Shown: positions 43,858 to 52,808 of the stretch, piece by piece | Layout: each line of letters starts with the position of its first letter | Position numbering within the stretch: position 1 is the first letter of the stretch | Assembly (NCBI RefSeq): GCF_002001125.1 | Contig: NZ_MUNV01000005.1 | Coordinates: 558,001-622,000 of the forward strand | Length of the DNA stretch: 64,000 bases | DNA from: Rhodanobacter sp. B04 | GTDB taxonomy: Bacteria > Pseudomonadota > Gammaproteobacteria > Xanthomonadales > Rhodanobacteraceae | Reading direction: 5' to 3' | Program-made: the position numbers and the translations under genes | Notes under the pieces: generated by a model | Databases searched by the model: none | What the model was told of the DNA's origin: nothing | What the model saw: only the letters and a program-made list of their open reading frames with translations

Positions 43858-44571
43858 TCAAGCGGCCCGCTCACGCAACTGCGCCACCGCAGCCGGAATC
43901 GCCGATGGCGCATCCACCGTGATCACGTGCGGATGGTCGTCGCCGAGATCGTGCTCCAGCTCGTGCGCCCAGGTCACGCGATACGGCACATGGATGCCCC
44001 AGCCACCGAGCTTCACCACCGGCTCGATATCCGAGCGCAGCGAATTGCCGACCATCGCGAACTGCGCCGGCTGCAGCCTGAACTCGGCCAGCACGCGCCG
44101 GTAGGTATCGGCGTTCTTTTCCGACACGATCTCGATGCGCCGGAACAACTCGGCCAGGCCCGATTGCGCGACCTTCTTTTCCTGGTGGAACAGGTCGCCT
44201 TTGGTGATCAGCACCACCGCGTGATGCTGCGCCACTGCCTCGACCGCCGCGCGGATGCCCGGCAGCAGTTCCACCGGATGCTGCAGCACGTCCTTGCCCA
44301 GCTCGATCAGCCGATGGATATCGCCCGCGCTGATGCGGCCGTCCGTGACCGTGATCGCGGTCTCCACCATCGACAGCGCCATGCCCTTGGCGCCGTAGCC
44401 GAACAGCTTGAGGTTGCGCTGCTCGGTCGCCAGCATGCTGTCGTGCACCTGCTGGTCGGCCAGGTCCACGTAGCGCCCGACGAGGGTGGCGAACTCCTCG
44501 TTCGCCTGCCGGTAGTAACCCTCGCTGTGCCACAGCGTGTCGTCGCCATCGAAACCGATCAGTTGCAGCAT
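43858..44571 (-). CDS. HAD family hydrolase
   Basis: The 237-residue enzyme has the haloacid dehalogenase motifs: FDGDDTLWHSE (nucleophile Asp and acid Asp), the middle VVLITKGDLFHQEKKVAQS with the motif II Thr and motif III Lys, and AMVGNSLRSDIEPVVKLGGW (motif IV acid cluster). Helical cap residues lie between motifs I and II. Most relatives are small-molecule phosphatases; the substrate is unknown. The start chosen leaves motif I close to the N-terminus, as is typical. Confidence 0.88.
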   Translation of the reverse strand: MLQLIGFDGDDTLWHSEGYYRQANEEFATLVGRYVDLADQQVHDSMLATEQRNLKLFGYGAKGMALSMVETAITVTDGRISAGDIHRLIELGKDVLQHPVELLPGIRAAVEAVAQHHAVVLITKGDLFHQEKKVAQSGLAELFRRIEIVSEKNADTYRRVLAEFRLQPAQFAMVGNSLRSDIEPVVKLGGWGIHVPYRVTWAHELEHDLGDDHPHVITVDAPSAIPAAVAQLRERAA

Positions 44572-44639
44572 GGAATGATCCGAAACTCGTTGTTCATGAA
44601 AATGGCAAGTGATGCCGTGCATCGCCCTGTCGTCTCCGA

Positions 44640-45173
44640 TCAGCTCACTTCACTGCCCAGCCGCAGATTGATGCCCAGGGCCGTGGCCAGCTCGCGCAAC
44701 GGTTCGCCGTCGCGGGTCAGCGTCATCCAGCCGGCATAGGTGTCGCCATTGGTTTCCCACGCCCACAGCGTGTAGCCGAACTCGGCGAGCCGGTCGTAGG
44801 CGATCGAGAACAGCTCGGCCGCATCCAGGTCGTCGAAGAACTCGTCGTCGTCCGGATCGCCGTTCCAGTCCACCGACAGGTTCCAGCGCGAAGAGAGCTC
44901 GTCGATCGCCTGTACCAGCGAGCGCAGGTCATGCGTGCCCACGATGAAACCGGAACGCCAGTCGATCACCCGTCCGATCAGCTCGATCGGCTCGACTTCG
45001 TCGGCATCGATGTCGGCCATAGCCTCACGGTAGTCGCTGAACTGCAGCAGCGCGGTTTCCTCGTCGCCGGGATTGATCAGCAACAGCAGCTGCCACACCT
45101 TTGCCTCGACCGAGTCCTCATCGACATCGTCGAATTCGCGCTCGGCATCATGGTCGTCGTCGTATGAATTCAT
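44640..45173 (-). CDS. Acidic conserved protein, possibly DUF6630
   Basis: A 177-residue, strongly acidic cytoplasmic protein. It starts with an Asp/Glu-rich tail, then SVEAKVWQLLLLINPGDEET and LIGRVIDWRSGFIVG. A central acidic segment (DPDDDEFFDDLDAAELFSIA) is followed by GYTLWAWETNGDTYAGWMTL. I link it tentatively to the DUF6630 family, which has no known function. It lies upstream of the HAD gene on the same strand and may share a transcript with it. Confidence 0.7.
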   Translation of the reverse strand: MNSYDDDHDAEREFDDVDEDSVEAKVWQLLLLINPGDEETALLQFSDYREAMADIDADEVEPIELIGRVIDWRSGFIVGTHDLRSLVQAIDELSSRWNLSVDWNGDPDDDEFFDDLDAAELFSIAYDRLAEFGYTLWAWETNGDTYAGWMTLTRDGEPLRELATALGINLRLGSEVS

Positions 45174-45240
45174 GGCTGGATCACGGGCGGGCAGGAGTCG
45201 CATGGTGGCGCGTCCACCGTCACCAGGGAAGCACCGGAGA

Positions 45241-45615
45241 TCACGCGCCCACCCGGCGCCGCACCGACGCCACGTCGCGCACCGGGCGAATCTCGATGCA
45301 GCCGGTACGCGACCACGGAAATTCCGAGGCGATCCGCACCGCCTCGTCCATGTCCGCCGCCTCGATCAGGTTGAAGCCGCCCAGGTATTCCTTGGTCTCG
45401 GCGAATGGCCCGTCGACGACGGTCACCTTGCCGCTGCGGATACGCACCGTCTTCGCCGTGGCCGGTGCCTCCAGCTGCTGTGAGTCGAGCAGACAACCTT
45501 CTTCGCGCAGCTCGTCCGCGTGCACCAGGCAACCACGCATCAGCGCGTCGAACTCGCCTTCCGGCAACGCGCCCAGCAGGGCATCGTCGTTGTAGATCAT
45601 GACCAGGTATTTCAT
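45241..45615 (-). CDS. YCII-related domain protein
   Basis: A 124-residue protein of the YCII-like family (DGPF motif group). MKYLVMIYNDDALLGALPEG, SGKVTVVDGPFAETKEYLGG and IEIRPVRDV mark the fold. Such proteins were once thought to be extracytoplasmic-sigma-factor partners; a dimeric ferredoxin-like fold with an unknown reaction is established. A GAGGA ribosome site precedes the start. It diverges from the TrmO gene with only about 31 bases between start codons. Confidence 0.88.
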   Translation of the reverse strand: MKYLVMIYNDDALLGALPEGEFDALMRGCLVHADELREEGCLLDSQQLEAPATAKTVRIRSGKVTVVDGPFAETKEYLGGFNLIEAADMDEAVRIASEFPWSRTGCIEIRPVRDVASVRRRVGA

Positions 45616-45646
45616 GGCGTCCTCGGCAGGGAAGGTGGATAAAGCC

Positions 45647-46237
45647 ATGGCAAGCAGTACGAAGATGGATAATGGCGCCATCCCGCTCTGCGTGACCACC
45701 ATGCACGATACCTCCAGCGCGTTCTCCTGCCATCCGATTGCCTTCGTCCGCTCGCCGTATGCGCGACGGATCGACGCGCCGCACCAGCCGACCGTGGTGG
45801 AAGGTACCGAAACCGGGGATGTCGCCGAGGCGGTCATCGAGTTCGTGGCAGATCTGCCTGCCGCGGCGTTTCGCGACCTGGCCGGCTTCGAGCGCATCTG
45901 GCTGGTCTTCGTGTTCCACCGCAGCGAAGGCTGGAAGGCCGAGGTGCGGCCGCCACGCGGCGGCGGCAAGCGCAGCGTGCTGGCCACCCGCTCGCCGCAC
46001 CGGCCGAACGCGATTGGCCTGTCCGCGGTCGAATTGGTGGCGATCGAGGCGCATGCGCTGCGCGTGCGCGGCATGGATCTGCTCGATGGCACCCCGATCC
46101 TCGACATCAAGCCGTACGTGCCCTATGCCGATGCATTCCCGGATTCGCGCGCCGGCTGGATCGACACCATCGACGCGGCGCAGGGGCGGCACTCAGCACC
46201 GGGACCGCGCCGCCCACGCGCCACGCCACACGGCTGA
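45647..46237 (+). CDS. trmO: tRNA threonylcarbamoyladenosine methyltransferase TrmO
   Basis: TrmO (TsaA, YaeB) methylates the t6A base at position 37 of tRNA-Thr. The protein has up to 196 residues. Family motifs are HPIAFVRSPYARRIDAPHQP, ERIWLVFVFHRSEGW, LATRSPHRPNAIGLSAVELV and GTPILDIKPYVPYADA, and it ends beyond the catalytic region with a basic tail. An ATG 18 codons further in (MHDTSSAFSCHP) also fits. The adjacent tRNA substrate type (Thr) is encoded at 22.7 kb, a coincidence as far as can be told. Confidence 0.93.
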   Translation: MASSTKMDNGAIPLCVTTMHDTSSAFSCHPIAFVRSPYARRIDAPHQPTVVEGTETGDVAEAVIEFVADLPAAAFRDLAGFERIWLVFVFHRSEGWKAEVRPPRGGGKRSVLATRSPHRPNAIGLSAVELVAIEAHALRVRGMDLLDGTPILDIKPYVPYADAFPDSRAGWIDTIDAAQGRHSAPGPRRPRATPHG

Positions 46238-46639
46238 TCGTCGGCGCGCCAGCAGCCACCACCTCCACGGCCGGCTCGACCTCGGCTTGCCGCGCATGCC
46301 ATGCCCATATCGCCGGCATCCGCACGGCTGAACGGGGCTTCGGAACGATCCATCTGCAAGGGGCCTGGCATGCATCGCGTTGCCGGCATCCTGTCATACG
46401 CCCATAACCTGAGCCGCCGATGATGCGAACGTCACCATCTCAACCGCTGAGACACACTCCCGCTAGCTTGCTTCCTCCGCGACGGAACCCTCCGGCGACG
46501 GCTCCCGACTTCCTGGCAGTGGTCGGCTCAAAGCTCTTGCCGCGTCAGGCACATGCCCGGCGCGGCTTTTTTTGTGAACGCCATCATCAAACCTTGTTCA
46601 CGCCATGCGTTGTTCAATCGGCACTGGAGGACACCTGTC
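46238..46639. other. Intergenic region with a terminator-like hairpin before the META gene
   Basis: No gene is accepted in these 402 bases. At 46539-46573 an imperfect hairpin (GCCGCG...CGCGGC with an inner GGC/GCC pair) ends in seven T residues on the plus strand. It lies about 67 bases before the META gene start, so it could end the trmO transcript, end a small RNA, or attenuate the META gene. Confidence 0.6.
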
Positions 46640-47140
46640 ATGAGAATCCACCTGCTGCTGTTCACCCTTGCTCTCGCCGCCTGCACGACGGCACCGGTGC
46701 CGCCTGCGCATGCCGCTGCAACCGTCGCGGACAGCTCAAACGCATCGACCTGGCCAGCCACCCTCGCGCGCTACCACTGGCAGCTGCACGATGCCGTCGA
46801 CAGCCATGGCCAGCGCCTCGATGCACTGTTTGGCCTGCCGGACCGTCCGCTGCAACTCGATTTCGCCGACGGCCGGGTCAGGGTGCGCAACGCCTGCAAC
46901 AACATGGGCGGCAGTTTCCTCATCGTCGAGGACCATCTCGTGGTCGCATCCATGATGCACACCATGATGGCCTGCCACGACCAGACGCTGATGCAGCGCG
47001 AGACCACGATCAGCAACCTGCTGCAAAGCAGGCCTACCCTGATCCTGTCCACGATAGGCAATGCGCCGTCGCTGACACTGGCGTCGGACGATGGCCACAC
47101 GCTGACGTTCACCGGCAACCCCGTGACCGAGACGCACTAA
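46640..47140 (+). CDS. META/HslJ domain lipoprotein
   Basis: A 166-residue lipoprotein. The signal peptide MRIHLLLFTLALAAC has a lipobox with the lipid-carrying Cys at residue 15. The mature part contains a META domain (YHWQLHDAVDSHGQRLD, RVRVRNACNNMGGSF, MMACHDQTLMQRE) as in E. coli HslJ, which is linked to heat shock and novobiocin resistance. A GGAGG ribosome site lies nine bases before the start. Function here is unknown. Confidence 0.88.
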   Translation: MRIHLLLFTLALAACTTAPVPPAHAAATVADSSNASTWPATLARYHWQLHDAVDSHGQRLDALFGLPDRPLQLDFADGRVRVRNACNNMGGSFLIVEDHLVVASMMHTMMACHDQTLMQRETTISNLLQSRPTLILSTIGNAPSLTLASDDGHTLTFTGNPVTETH

Positions 47141-47279
47141 GCAGCACAACCACGCACACCGCCGGGTGGCCTGGAATTGAGGCACCTCGTTTCGTGCGCA
47201 CGACACCGCGAGCCACCGGCGAACCGGCCTGATGCAGGTGCGGGCAATCAGTGCGGACGCAGCCGCACGACGGCAACCC

Positions 47280-48377
47280 TCATGCCGGCTCTGTCTGCGG
47301 CTCGGTCCCGCTGGCCATGCGATTGCGACCGGCATGCTTGGCACGATAAAGCGCACGGTCGGCGACCTCGCTCCATTCGCGCAGGCTGCGACCGGCCTCG
47401 CTGGCCTGCGCCAGGCCGAGGCTGATCGAACAGCGCAGTTCAGGCACGTGCGACAAGTCCAGCGTCTCCACGCTGCGGCGCAGGCGCTCTGCCACCACTT
47501 CGGCAGCATGCAACGGGCCCGGCATCACGATCGCGAATTCGTCGCCGCCAAGACGGCCGGCATGGGCGTCCGGACCGATGTGGCGGTGGATCAGCTCGGC
47601 CAGGCGACGCAGCACGTCGTCACCCACGGCATGCCCATGACGGTCGTTGATGGCCTTGAACATATCCACGTCCACCAGCATCAGGGTGGCCGGCTTGCCG
47701 TCGGCATGCCAGGCCTGCAGCAGCCGCCCGGCCTCGTCCTGCCAGTGCCGGCGGTTGGCCAGTCCGGTGAGCCCGTCCAGACGGCTCAGTTCGTCAAGCC
47801 GGCGATTCCGCCCCTGCACCATGCGCACCAGCTGATAACTGCCAAGGCTTACGGCAAGGGTATGGATCACCAGCAACGGCAGGCAGGCGAGCATCACGAC
47901 CAGGCTGGTTTCGTAACGGGTGACGAAATGCGTCAGCATGCCGCCAAACAAGACCCCCAGCGCCATGCCCGGCAGCGAACGCAGCCACAGGGCGCGCACA
48001 CCCGTATTGATCTTGTCGGCGGTGGCCACGGTGAGCAGAAGCACCGAAGGCAGCAGGTTGAAGTGCATCAGAGGCACCCACAATCCGGCGATCAGCGAAT
48101 CCAGCATCAGGCTGCGCAGCTCGGTCTGGAATGGCTGGGGGCTGCGCCGGGCCAGCAAATAGGCCAGATGTGGCCACAACAGGCAGGTAAAGACCAGCAA
48201 CGCGAACGACCACGGCGCCGCGCCGTTCTCGCGCAGCACCAACGCAATCGGCAGGCCCGCAACCCCCATGCCGAGCACGCGGAAGCGGTACACCCGGCGC
48301 GGCAACAGCTGCTGGCCTGCCCGTTGCGAGTCTCGCAAGCGAGGCAACTCGCCGTAGCGTTCGTACACTTCTGACAT
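47280..48377 (-). CDS. Diguanylate cyclase with MASE2 membrane sensor
   Basis: This 365-residue protein makes the second messenger cyclic di-GMP. The N-terminal half is a MASE2 membrane domain of about five to six helices, with RVLGMGVAGLPIALVL, WPHLAYLLARRS and MHFNLLPSVLLLTVATADK. The GGDEF domain starts at DGLTGLANRRHW; MLVDVDMFKAINDRHGHAVG carries the metal ligand and RLGGDEFAIVMPG the catalytic site. No EAL domain is present. MASE2 also occurs in E. coli DgcC and in some adenylate cyclases. Its signal is unknown. Confidence 0.95.
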   Translation of the reverse strand: MSEVYERYGELPRLRDSQRAGQQLLPRRVYRFRVLGMGVAGLPIALVLRENGAAPWSFALLVFTCLLWPHLAYLLARRSPQPFQTELRSLMLDSLIAGLWVPLMHFNLLPSVLLLTVATADKINTGVRALWLRSLPGMALGVLFGGMLTHFVTRYETSLVVMLACLPLLVIHTLAVSLGSYQLVRMVQGRNRRLDELSRLDGLTGLANRRHWQDEAGRLLQAWHADGKPATLMLVDVDMFKAINDRHGHAVGDDVLRRLAELIHRHIGPDAHAGRLGGDEFAIVMPGPLHAAEVVAERLRRSVETLDLSHVPELRCSISLGLAQASEAGRSLREWSEVADRALYRAKHAGRNRMASGTEPQTEPA

Positions 48378-48501
48378 GATCCTGCCTTGTCACCGTTCTG
48401 ATACCAGCACTTGCAAGCAAGATCCGAGCCGCGCCACACCGCACCAACGCCGGGGTGGGGACGCGCATCAGAGAGTGGCGCCCCGGACACGCCACCTTTC
48501 G

Positions 48502-48804
48502 CTACGAGCGATGGCTCAGGCCGACCACATAGACCAGGTAGCCGAGGGTCGCCGCAAGCGGCAGCGCATACCACCAGTAGCCTGCGCTGCTGCCGCCATG
48601 CCGGTACAGATACAACACGATCGCCGCGCTCGCGATGCTGGTGGCGGGGAGCACGTATATCAAAGCGTTGAGAGTCGCCGACTCCAGCTTGCCGAGCGCC
48701 GGTCCCGCACCCAGGCTGCTGGCGGAAACGATCACCAGCATGAACTGGAAACCGGCCAGCGCCAGCTGGCCAAGCGTTCCCAGGGTGACCCATCCAGATG
48801 TCAT
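48502..48804 (-). CDS. Small membrane protein of unknown function
   Basis: The 100-residue protein has about three helices (LALAGFQFMLVIVSASSL, LIYVLPATSIASAAIVLYLY, WYALPLAATLGYLVYVVGL). GGAAGGAG lies before the start. No family is recognised. It lies between the diguanylate cyclase gene and the M48 peptidase gene, on the same strand as both. Confidence 0.7.
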   Translation of the reverse strand: MTSGWVTLGTLGQLALAGFQFMLVIVSASSLGAGPALGKLESATLNALIYVLPATSIASAAIVLYLYRHGGSSAGYWWYALPLAATLGYLVYVVGLSHRS

Positions 48805-48897
48805 GACGGCACTCCTTCCGTTGAATGAATCCCGCCGAGGTGGCCGGTGCATGGATCGACGGAGCGCATGCGCCACGCCGTCGTCACGGTCGTTGGA

Positions 48898-50229
48898 TCA
48901 GCGTGCAATCGTTCCCTCTTGCTTGATATCCGCGTCGTCGAGGTGTTCTGCCTTCCAGACCATGGCGCGGTGGATGCGGTTCCAGCCGCTGGGGTGATCG
49001 AAGAACACGAACTCCTCCAGCGGACCGGGATGCAACTTGCGATACTCGGACAACTGCACGGCGGCCTCGGCGAAGCCGTCCGGCTGGCGTGCGGCATTCA
49101 GGCCGAACGCATCGGCCTCGGCCTCCGTCGTGCGGCTGAGCGTGTTGGTTACCGGCGTGAACAGGAACATGAAGATCGCGAACAGCGCCGCGATCAGTGG
49201 CAGGCCGGCCACATCGCCGACGCCGCGGATGCCCCAACGCGTACCCCAGCGACGCTCCGCCCAGGCGAATCCCCAACGCACGAAAGCGAAGCCGAGCACG
49301 ATGATGATGCCGAAAAAGATGAGGCCCTTGTAGATGTGGTTGAGCACGTAATGGCCCATCTCATGGCCCAGCACGCCCTTGACCTCCGCCGGCGTGCCGC
49401 GGTTCATCAGGTTGTCGTTGAGGCTGATCCGCGTGGTGCCGAACATGCCGCTGACATTGGCGCTGATGCGCTTGCTCTGGCGCGAGGCATCGAACCAGTA
49501 CACATCCGTGGCGGGAATGCCGTTGGCACGCGCCATCGACAGGATCTCCACCTTCAGCGGGCTGTCCGGCAGCGATTTGTAGGTGTTGAAGATCGGCGCG
49601 ATGTATACCGGCGCGATGGTGGCGAAAAACGTGACGAACACGATGCTCACGCCCGCGCCCCACACCCACCAGGTGCGCGCGGCTTTGCGTATCACCGCAT
49701 AGATGATCACCAGCGCCACGGTGCCGAAGATCAGAGCCACGAACAGCTCCTTGGCCCGATCGCCCGACCATTGCGCCAGGTTCTGCGTGGACAGGCCGTA
49801 CTGGTGTTCGCGCACGAAGCCTTCATAGACATTCCACGGCAGCGCCAGCAGCGTCGTCAGCAGGATGTACTGCACGGCATAGATGGCCGTCTGCAGCCAG
49901 CGGAAGCGCGTGATGCGCTCGGCGAAATCGCGCATGCGCGCCGACAGCCGCGTGCCGAGCAACAGCCACGCCACTAGCAGCGCCACCAGCAGATCCCACA
50001 GGATCAGCCAGTAGCCGCCCTCGAAATACGCATCGGAACTCGCCCGTGCCTGCGGCGACAACTGCGCGATATAGGCGTTGGTGGCGGCATCCACATCGAA
50101 ATGCGCCGTGCCGGCCGCCGCGGTTGTCGCACTGACGGCCGCTGCAGCATCGACTGCCGGCGCGGCCCGCGCCGATGTCACACCCAGCGTCACGACGGCC
50201 ATCAGCAGGATGGCAAGAACGTATTTCAT
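48898..50229 (-). CDS. M48 family membrane metalloprotease (Ste24-like)
   Basis: This 443-residue protein is a CAAX-protease-like zinc enzyme of the inner membrane. A signal or anchor sequence, an Ala-rich stretch and about six to seven helices are visible. The active site is VLGHEMGHYVLNHIYKG near residue 290, and the third zinc ligand lies in RTTEAEADAFGLNAARQ. GVYDASR-like substrate-chamber motifs appear as TDVYWFDASRQSKRISANVSG. It resembles Ste24 more than HtpX. Bacterial substrates are unknown, with membrane-protein quality control a possibility. Confidence 0.92.
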   Translation of the reverse strand: MKYVLAILLMAVVTLGVTSARAAPAVDAAAAVSATTAAAGTAHFDVDAATNAYIAQLSPQARASSDAYFEGGYWLILWDLLVALLVAWLLLGTRLSARMRDFAERITRFRWLQTAIYAVQYILLTTLLALPWNVYEGFVREHQYGLSTQNLAQWSGDRAKELFVALIFGTVALVIIYAVIRKAARTWWVWGAGVSIVFVTFFATIAPVYIAPIFNTYKSLPDSPLKVEILSMARANGIPATDVYWFDASRQSKRISANVSGMFGTTRISLNDNLMNRGTPAEVKGVLGHEMGHYVLNHIYKGLIFFGIIIVLGFAFVRWGFAWAERRWGTRWGIRGVGDVAGLPLIAALFAIFMFLFTPVTNTLSRTTEAEADAFGLNAARQPDGFAEAAVQLSEYRKLHPGPLEEFVFFDHPSGWNRIHRAMVWKAEHLDDADIKQEGTIAR

Positions 50230-50446
50230 GGACGACTCCCCTCGTCTGAACAACCTCCAACGTAACCCAAAGCCATGCATCTTCACCACCCGACTGCCGA
50301 CACCCCGGCCAGACACCCCACCGGCACCGCCGTACCCTGCCTGTCGGATGCGCCATATCCACGGCGGTCGCCGCTCGGCGCCCCATGGCACCGCAGGCAA
50401 TGCATGCGTGGCATCTCCTCCACCGGCGATCACCTCTTGGGCCGGC

Positions 50447-50953
50447 TCACTTGTTGGGGCGATGACCGTAGCTGAGCACGCGCGTGATCTGCCACTTGTC
50501 GCCCTGCTGGCGCCACACGATGACGAAGTCGGCGATGCCATCGCAGTTACCGGTGCTGAATTGGCAGAAGCGATGCACGCCTTGCTCGATGGCGCCGAAA
50601 TTTCTGATCGGGAAAACCCTCAGGCTGCCCGGAACCAGCTCGCGGCGAAAATGACCGCAGACGTTCTTCGCCGTCTTGGCGATCATCTCCTTGCGGGTCC
50701 AGGTCACACCCCCTTCGTCATGATAGAACTCGACATCGGGTGCGAAATAACTGGCATGCAGCTGCAGCTGTTGCGGCGAGCTGCAGTGGTTGAACGCGTC
50801 GAATACGGCCGTATCGAGTGCCGATATCCTGTCGAACAGAACGTCTGCGGGCAATGGCGCGACGGGTGGCGAGCCCGCGGCAACGGCCACGGAAAGCCCC
50901 ACGGCCATCAGTGCGGGAACGGCGCTCGTCGAAGCCAATCTGTGCACATCCAT
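50447..50953 (-). CDS. Exported SnoaL/NTF2-like protein (DUF4440 type)
   Basis: A 168-residue protein with a signal peptide (VPALMAVGLSVAVAAGSPP). The mature part is an NTF2-like fold: ISALDTAVFDAFNHCSSPQ, YFAPDVEFYHDEGGVTWTRK, GVHRFCQFSTGNCDG, and a terminal VIVWRQQGDKWQITRVLSYG. Proteins of this fold include enzymes and ligand-binding domains; the ligand is unknown. A GTG two codons later has a better placed ribosome site (CGGAG) and could be the true start. Confidence 0.8.
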   Translation of the reverse strand: MDVHRLASTSAVPALMAVGLSVAVAAGSPPVAPLPADVLFDRISALDTAVFDAFNHCSSPQQLQLHASYFAPDVEFYHDEGGVTWTRKEMIAKTAKNVCGHFRRELVPGSLRVFPIRNFGAIEQGVHRFCQFSTGNCDGIADFVIVWRQQGDKWQITRVLSYGHRPNK

Positions 50954-51075
50954 CTCCGGGCCTACGTCACGGCCAGCATGTGAGCGAAGGAAAATACCAC
51001 TGCGGAAGTGCAGCCGCCCGCTCGGCCCGTGTGCGGACATGCCGGCGAAAGTCCGCTTCCGCCGGCACGCATGCC

Positions 51076-51459
51076 TCAGCGCGACGCACCCAGCAAACCC
51101 ACGCGGAATCCCGCAGCACGCAATCTTGCCGTCGCCTTGGCATTGAGTACCAGCAGCACGATCAGATTCACCAGCGGCACGAACATCAGCACCAGCAGAA
51201 TGACTCGCCATCCCGTCGAAAACCCCAGGCTGGCGCAAAGGCGATAGGTCCCGACCAAACCCAGCACCAGCGCCCCCAACGCCACGAGAAAGCCCACCGG
51301 CCCCATGGATGAGGCCTGGATGGCCACCGCCGCGAAGTAGGCCAGGATCGCGTAGATGATCAACTTCTGCGCACTCGCCACGTCGTCGATGCCAGCCTCG
51401 TCGATCATCGGCACCGAAACATCAGCCTTCGGCGCCTCATACGGATTGTAAGTACTCAT
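51076..51459 (-). CDS. Small membrane protein with N-terminal NPYxAP motif
   Basis: The 127-residue protein begins MSTYNPYEAPKADV, an opening common among Xanthomonadales RDD-like and other small membrane proteins. Three hydrophobic helices follow (AILAYFAAVAIQASSM, VALGALVLGLVGTYRL, VILLVLMFVPLVNLIVLLVL). AGGGGA precedes the start. No precise family can be given. It lies downstream of an acyltransferase gene on the same strand. Confidence 0.78.
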   Translation of the reverse strand: MSTYNPYEAPKADVSVPMIDEAGIDDVASAQKLIIYAILAYFAAVAIQASSMGPVGFLVALGALVLGLVGTYRLCASLGFSTGWRVILLVLMFVPLVNLIVLLVLNAKATARLRAAGFRVGLLGASR

Positions 51460-51515
51460 TCCCCTTTCCCCTGCCTGATTTGCGACCCACCCGCCAAGAT
51501 GTTCGGCGAGCGGGA

Positions 51516-52682
51516 TCAGTTGAGTGATTCCGCCGTCCCCGCCACGCAAGCACACCGGTCTTGCCCAGGGCTTCCCTCATCCGCCTGCGCCCTGCGGACA
51601 CGGTTGCTTTCCCGACGTTCCCGCAGGCGCAGGAACGGGCGCTCCACAAGATAGTGCAGCGCCGCACCCAGCAGGAGCACGGCCGCCGCGTACATTGCGA
51701 AGGCGAGCATGCCACGCCCCTGCAACGACACGCCGAAGCTTGTCTGCACGACATGGAAGGCAATCTTGTGGCTGAGATACAAGCTGTACGAAATGGCGGC
51801 AAGCCAGCCGGTGCCAGGCACCCGCCAGCGACCGATCAGGCTCTGGCGATCCGCGCCGGCAAACACCAGCAAGCCGAAGGCGAACGACAGCAGCGGCCAG
51901 CCGAGCGCATTCGCAAGCAGACCCGTACGATCGCGGAACAACCAGAACGCGAGGCATGACACCACCACGCCACCGAACAGCAGGAGGTTCGAACGCGCCT
52001 GCAGCCGTGCCCAGACCTGCGCGCGATAGACCCTCAACGCGGCCAGCGCGACACCCGTCGACAGGCCATCCAGCCGCATCCAGGTCGGGTAATAAATGTC
52101 CTCGATATACCAGTTGCGTGGCGGATCGGTCGCCGCGTCGTGCAACCAGACCAGCGTACGCAAGGCGATGCCGAGCATCGCCACGCCAGCACACACGCTG
52201 ACGAATCTCGCGGCGGATGGCCGGCGCGTCAACCACCACGCCAGCCACGGAAAGACCAGGTAGAAATGCTCTTCCACGCACAGCGACCAGGCGTGCGAAA
52301 AAGCCTGGTTGCGGTCGTAGTCGATCAGCAGGTTCAGCGTGAACGTGGCGAACTGCCACCACGATTGCAACCCCGGCGCTTCACGCAGCGCCGGGAACAA
52401 CACATACAACGCCAGCACCACCGCAAACGCCGGCAGGATGCGCCAGGCACGACGCGCGTAAAACACGCCGAACGGCAACGGCTCGCCGCGTTGCAACGGC
52501 CGCAGCACCTGGGTGCCGATCAGGAAGCCGCTGAGCACGAAGAAAATGTCCACCCCCGCCCAGCCGTAGCGCGAGAGCCACGCGAAGTCCGGACCGAGGC
52601 CGCCGACGATGAACGAGTGGAACAGCATCACCCAGACGATGGCGACCGTACGGAGCAGATCGAGGCCGGGCAGACGGTTCAT
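51516..52682 (-). CDS. Acyltransferase 3 family membrane protein
   Basis: The 388-residue protein belongs to the OafA/YrhL family, which O-acetylates lipopolysaccharide, exopolysaccharide or other glycans. Ten or so helices are visible. Key residues are RTVAIVWVMLFHSFI (catalytic His) and GVDIFFVLSGFLIG near residue 42, with AFSHAWSLCVEEHFYLVFPW around residue 145. It lacks the extra SGNH domain of longer members. The acceptor is unknown. An ATG two codons upstream is equally possible. It diverges from the Hsp70-like gene. Confidence 0.93.
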   Translation of the reverse strand: MNRLPGLDLLRTVAIVWVMLFHSFIVGGLGPDFAWLSRYGWAGVDIFFVLSGFLIGTQVLRPLQRGEPLPFGVFYARRAWRILPAFAVVLALYVLFPALREAPGLQSWWQFATFTLNLLIDYDRNQAFSHAWSLCVEEHFYLVFPWLAWWLTRRPSAARFVSVCAGVAMLGIALRTLVWLHDAATDPPRNWYIEDIYYPTWMRLDGLSTGVALAALRVYRAQVWARLQARSNLLLFGGVVVSCLAFWLFRDRTGLLANALGWPLLSFAFGLLVFAGADRQSLIGRWRVPGTGWLAAISYSLYLSHKIAFHVVQTSFGVSLQGRGMLAFAMYAAAVLLLGAALHYLVERPFLRLRERRESNRVRRAQADEGSPGQDRCACVAGTAESLN

Positions 52683-52808
52683 GGACATCCTGTCGAGGGC
52701 TGACAGGCGCAAGTGTAGCCCGGCCACCCCTGTTTCACGCACGACGCCTAGGCCATCGCGAGTGCAACCGTCATACTGCCGGGTTGCCATGCAGCGACAA
52801 CGTGACCC

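Noticed and set aside
46440-46470. CTGAGA followed by a purine/pyrimidine stretch resembling a thiamine riboswitch core
   Set aside because: The other conserved thiamine-box elements and helices are absent, and the downstream gene is unrelated to thiamine.
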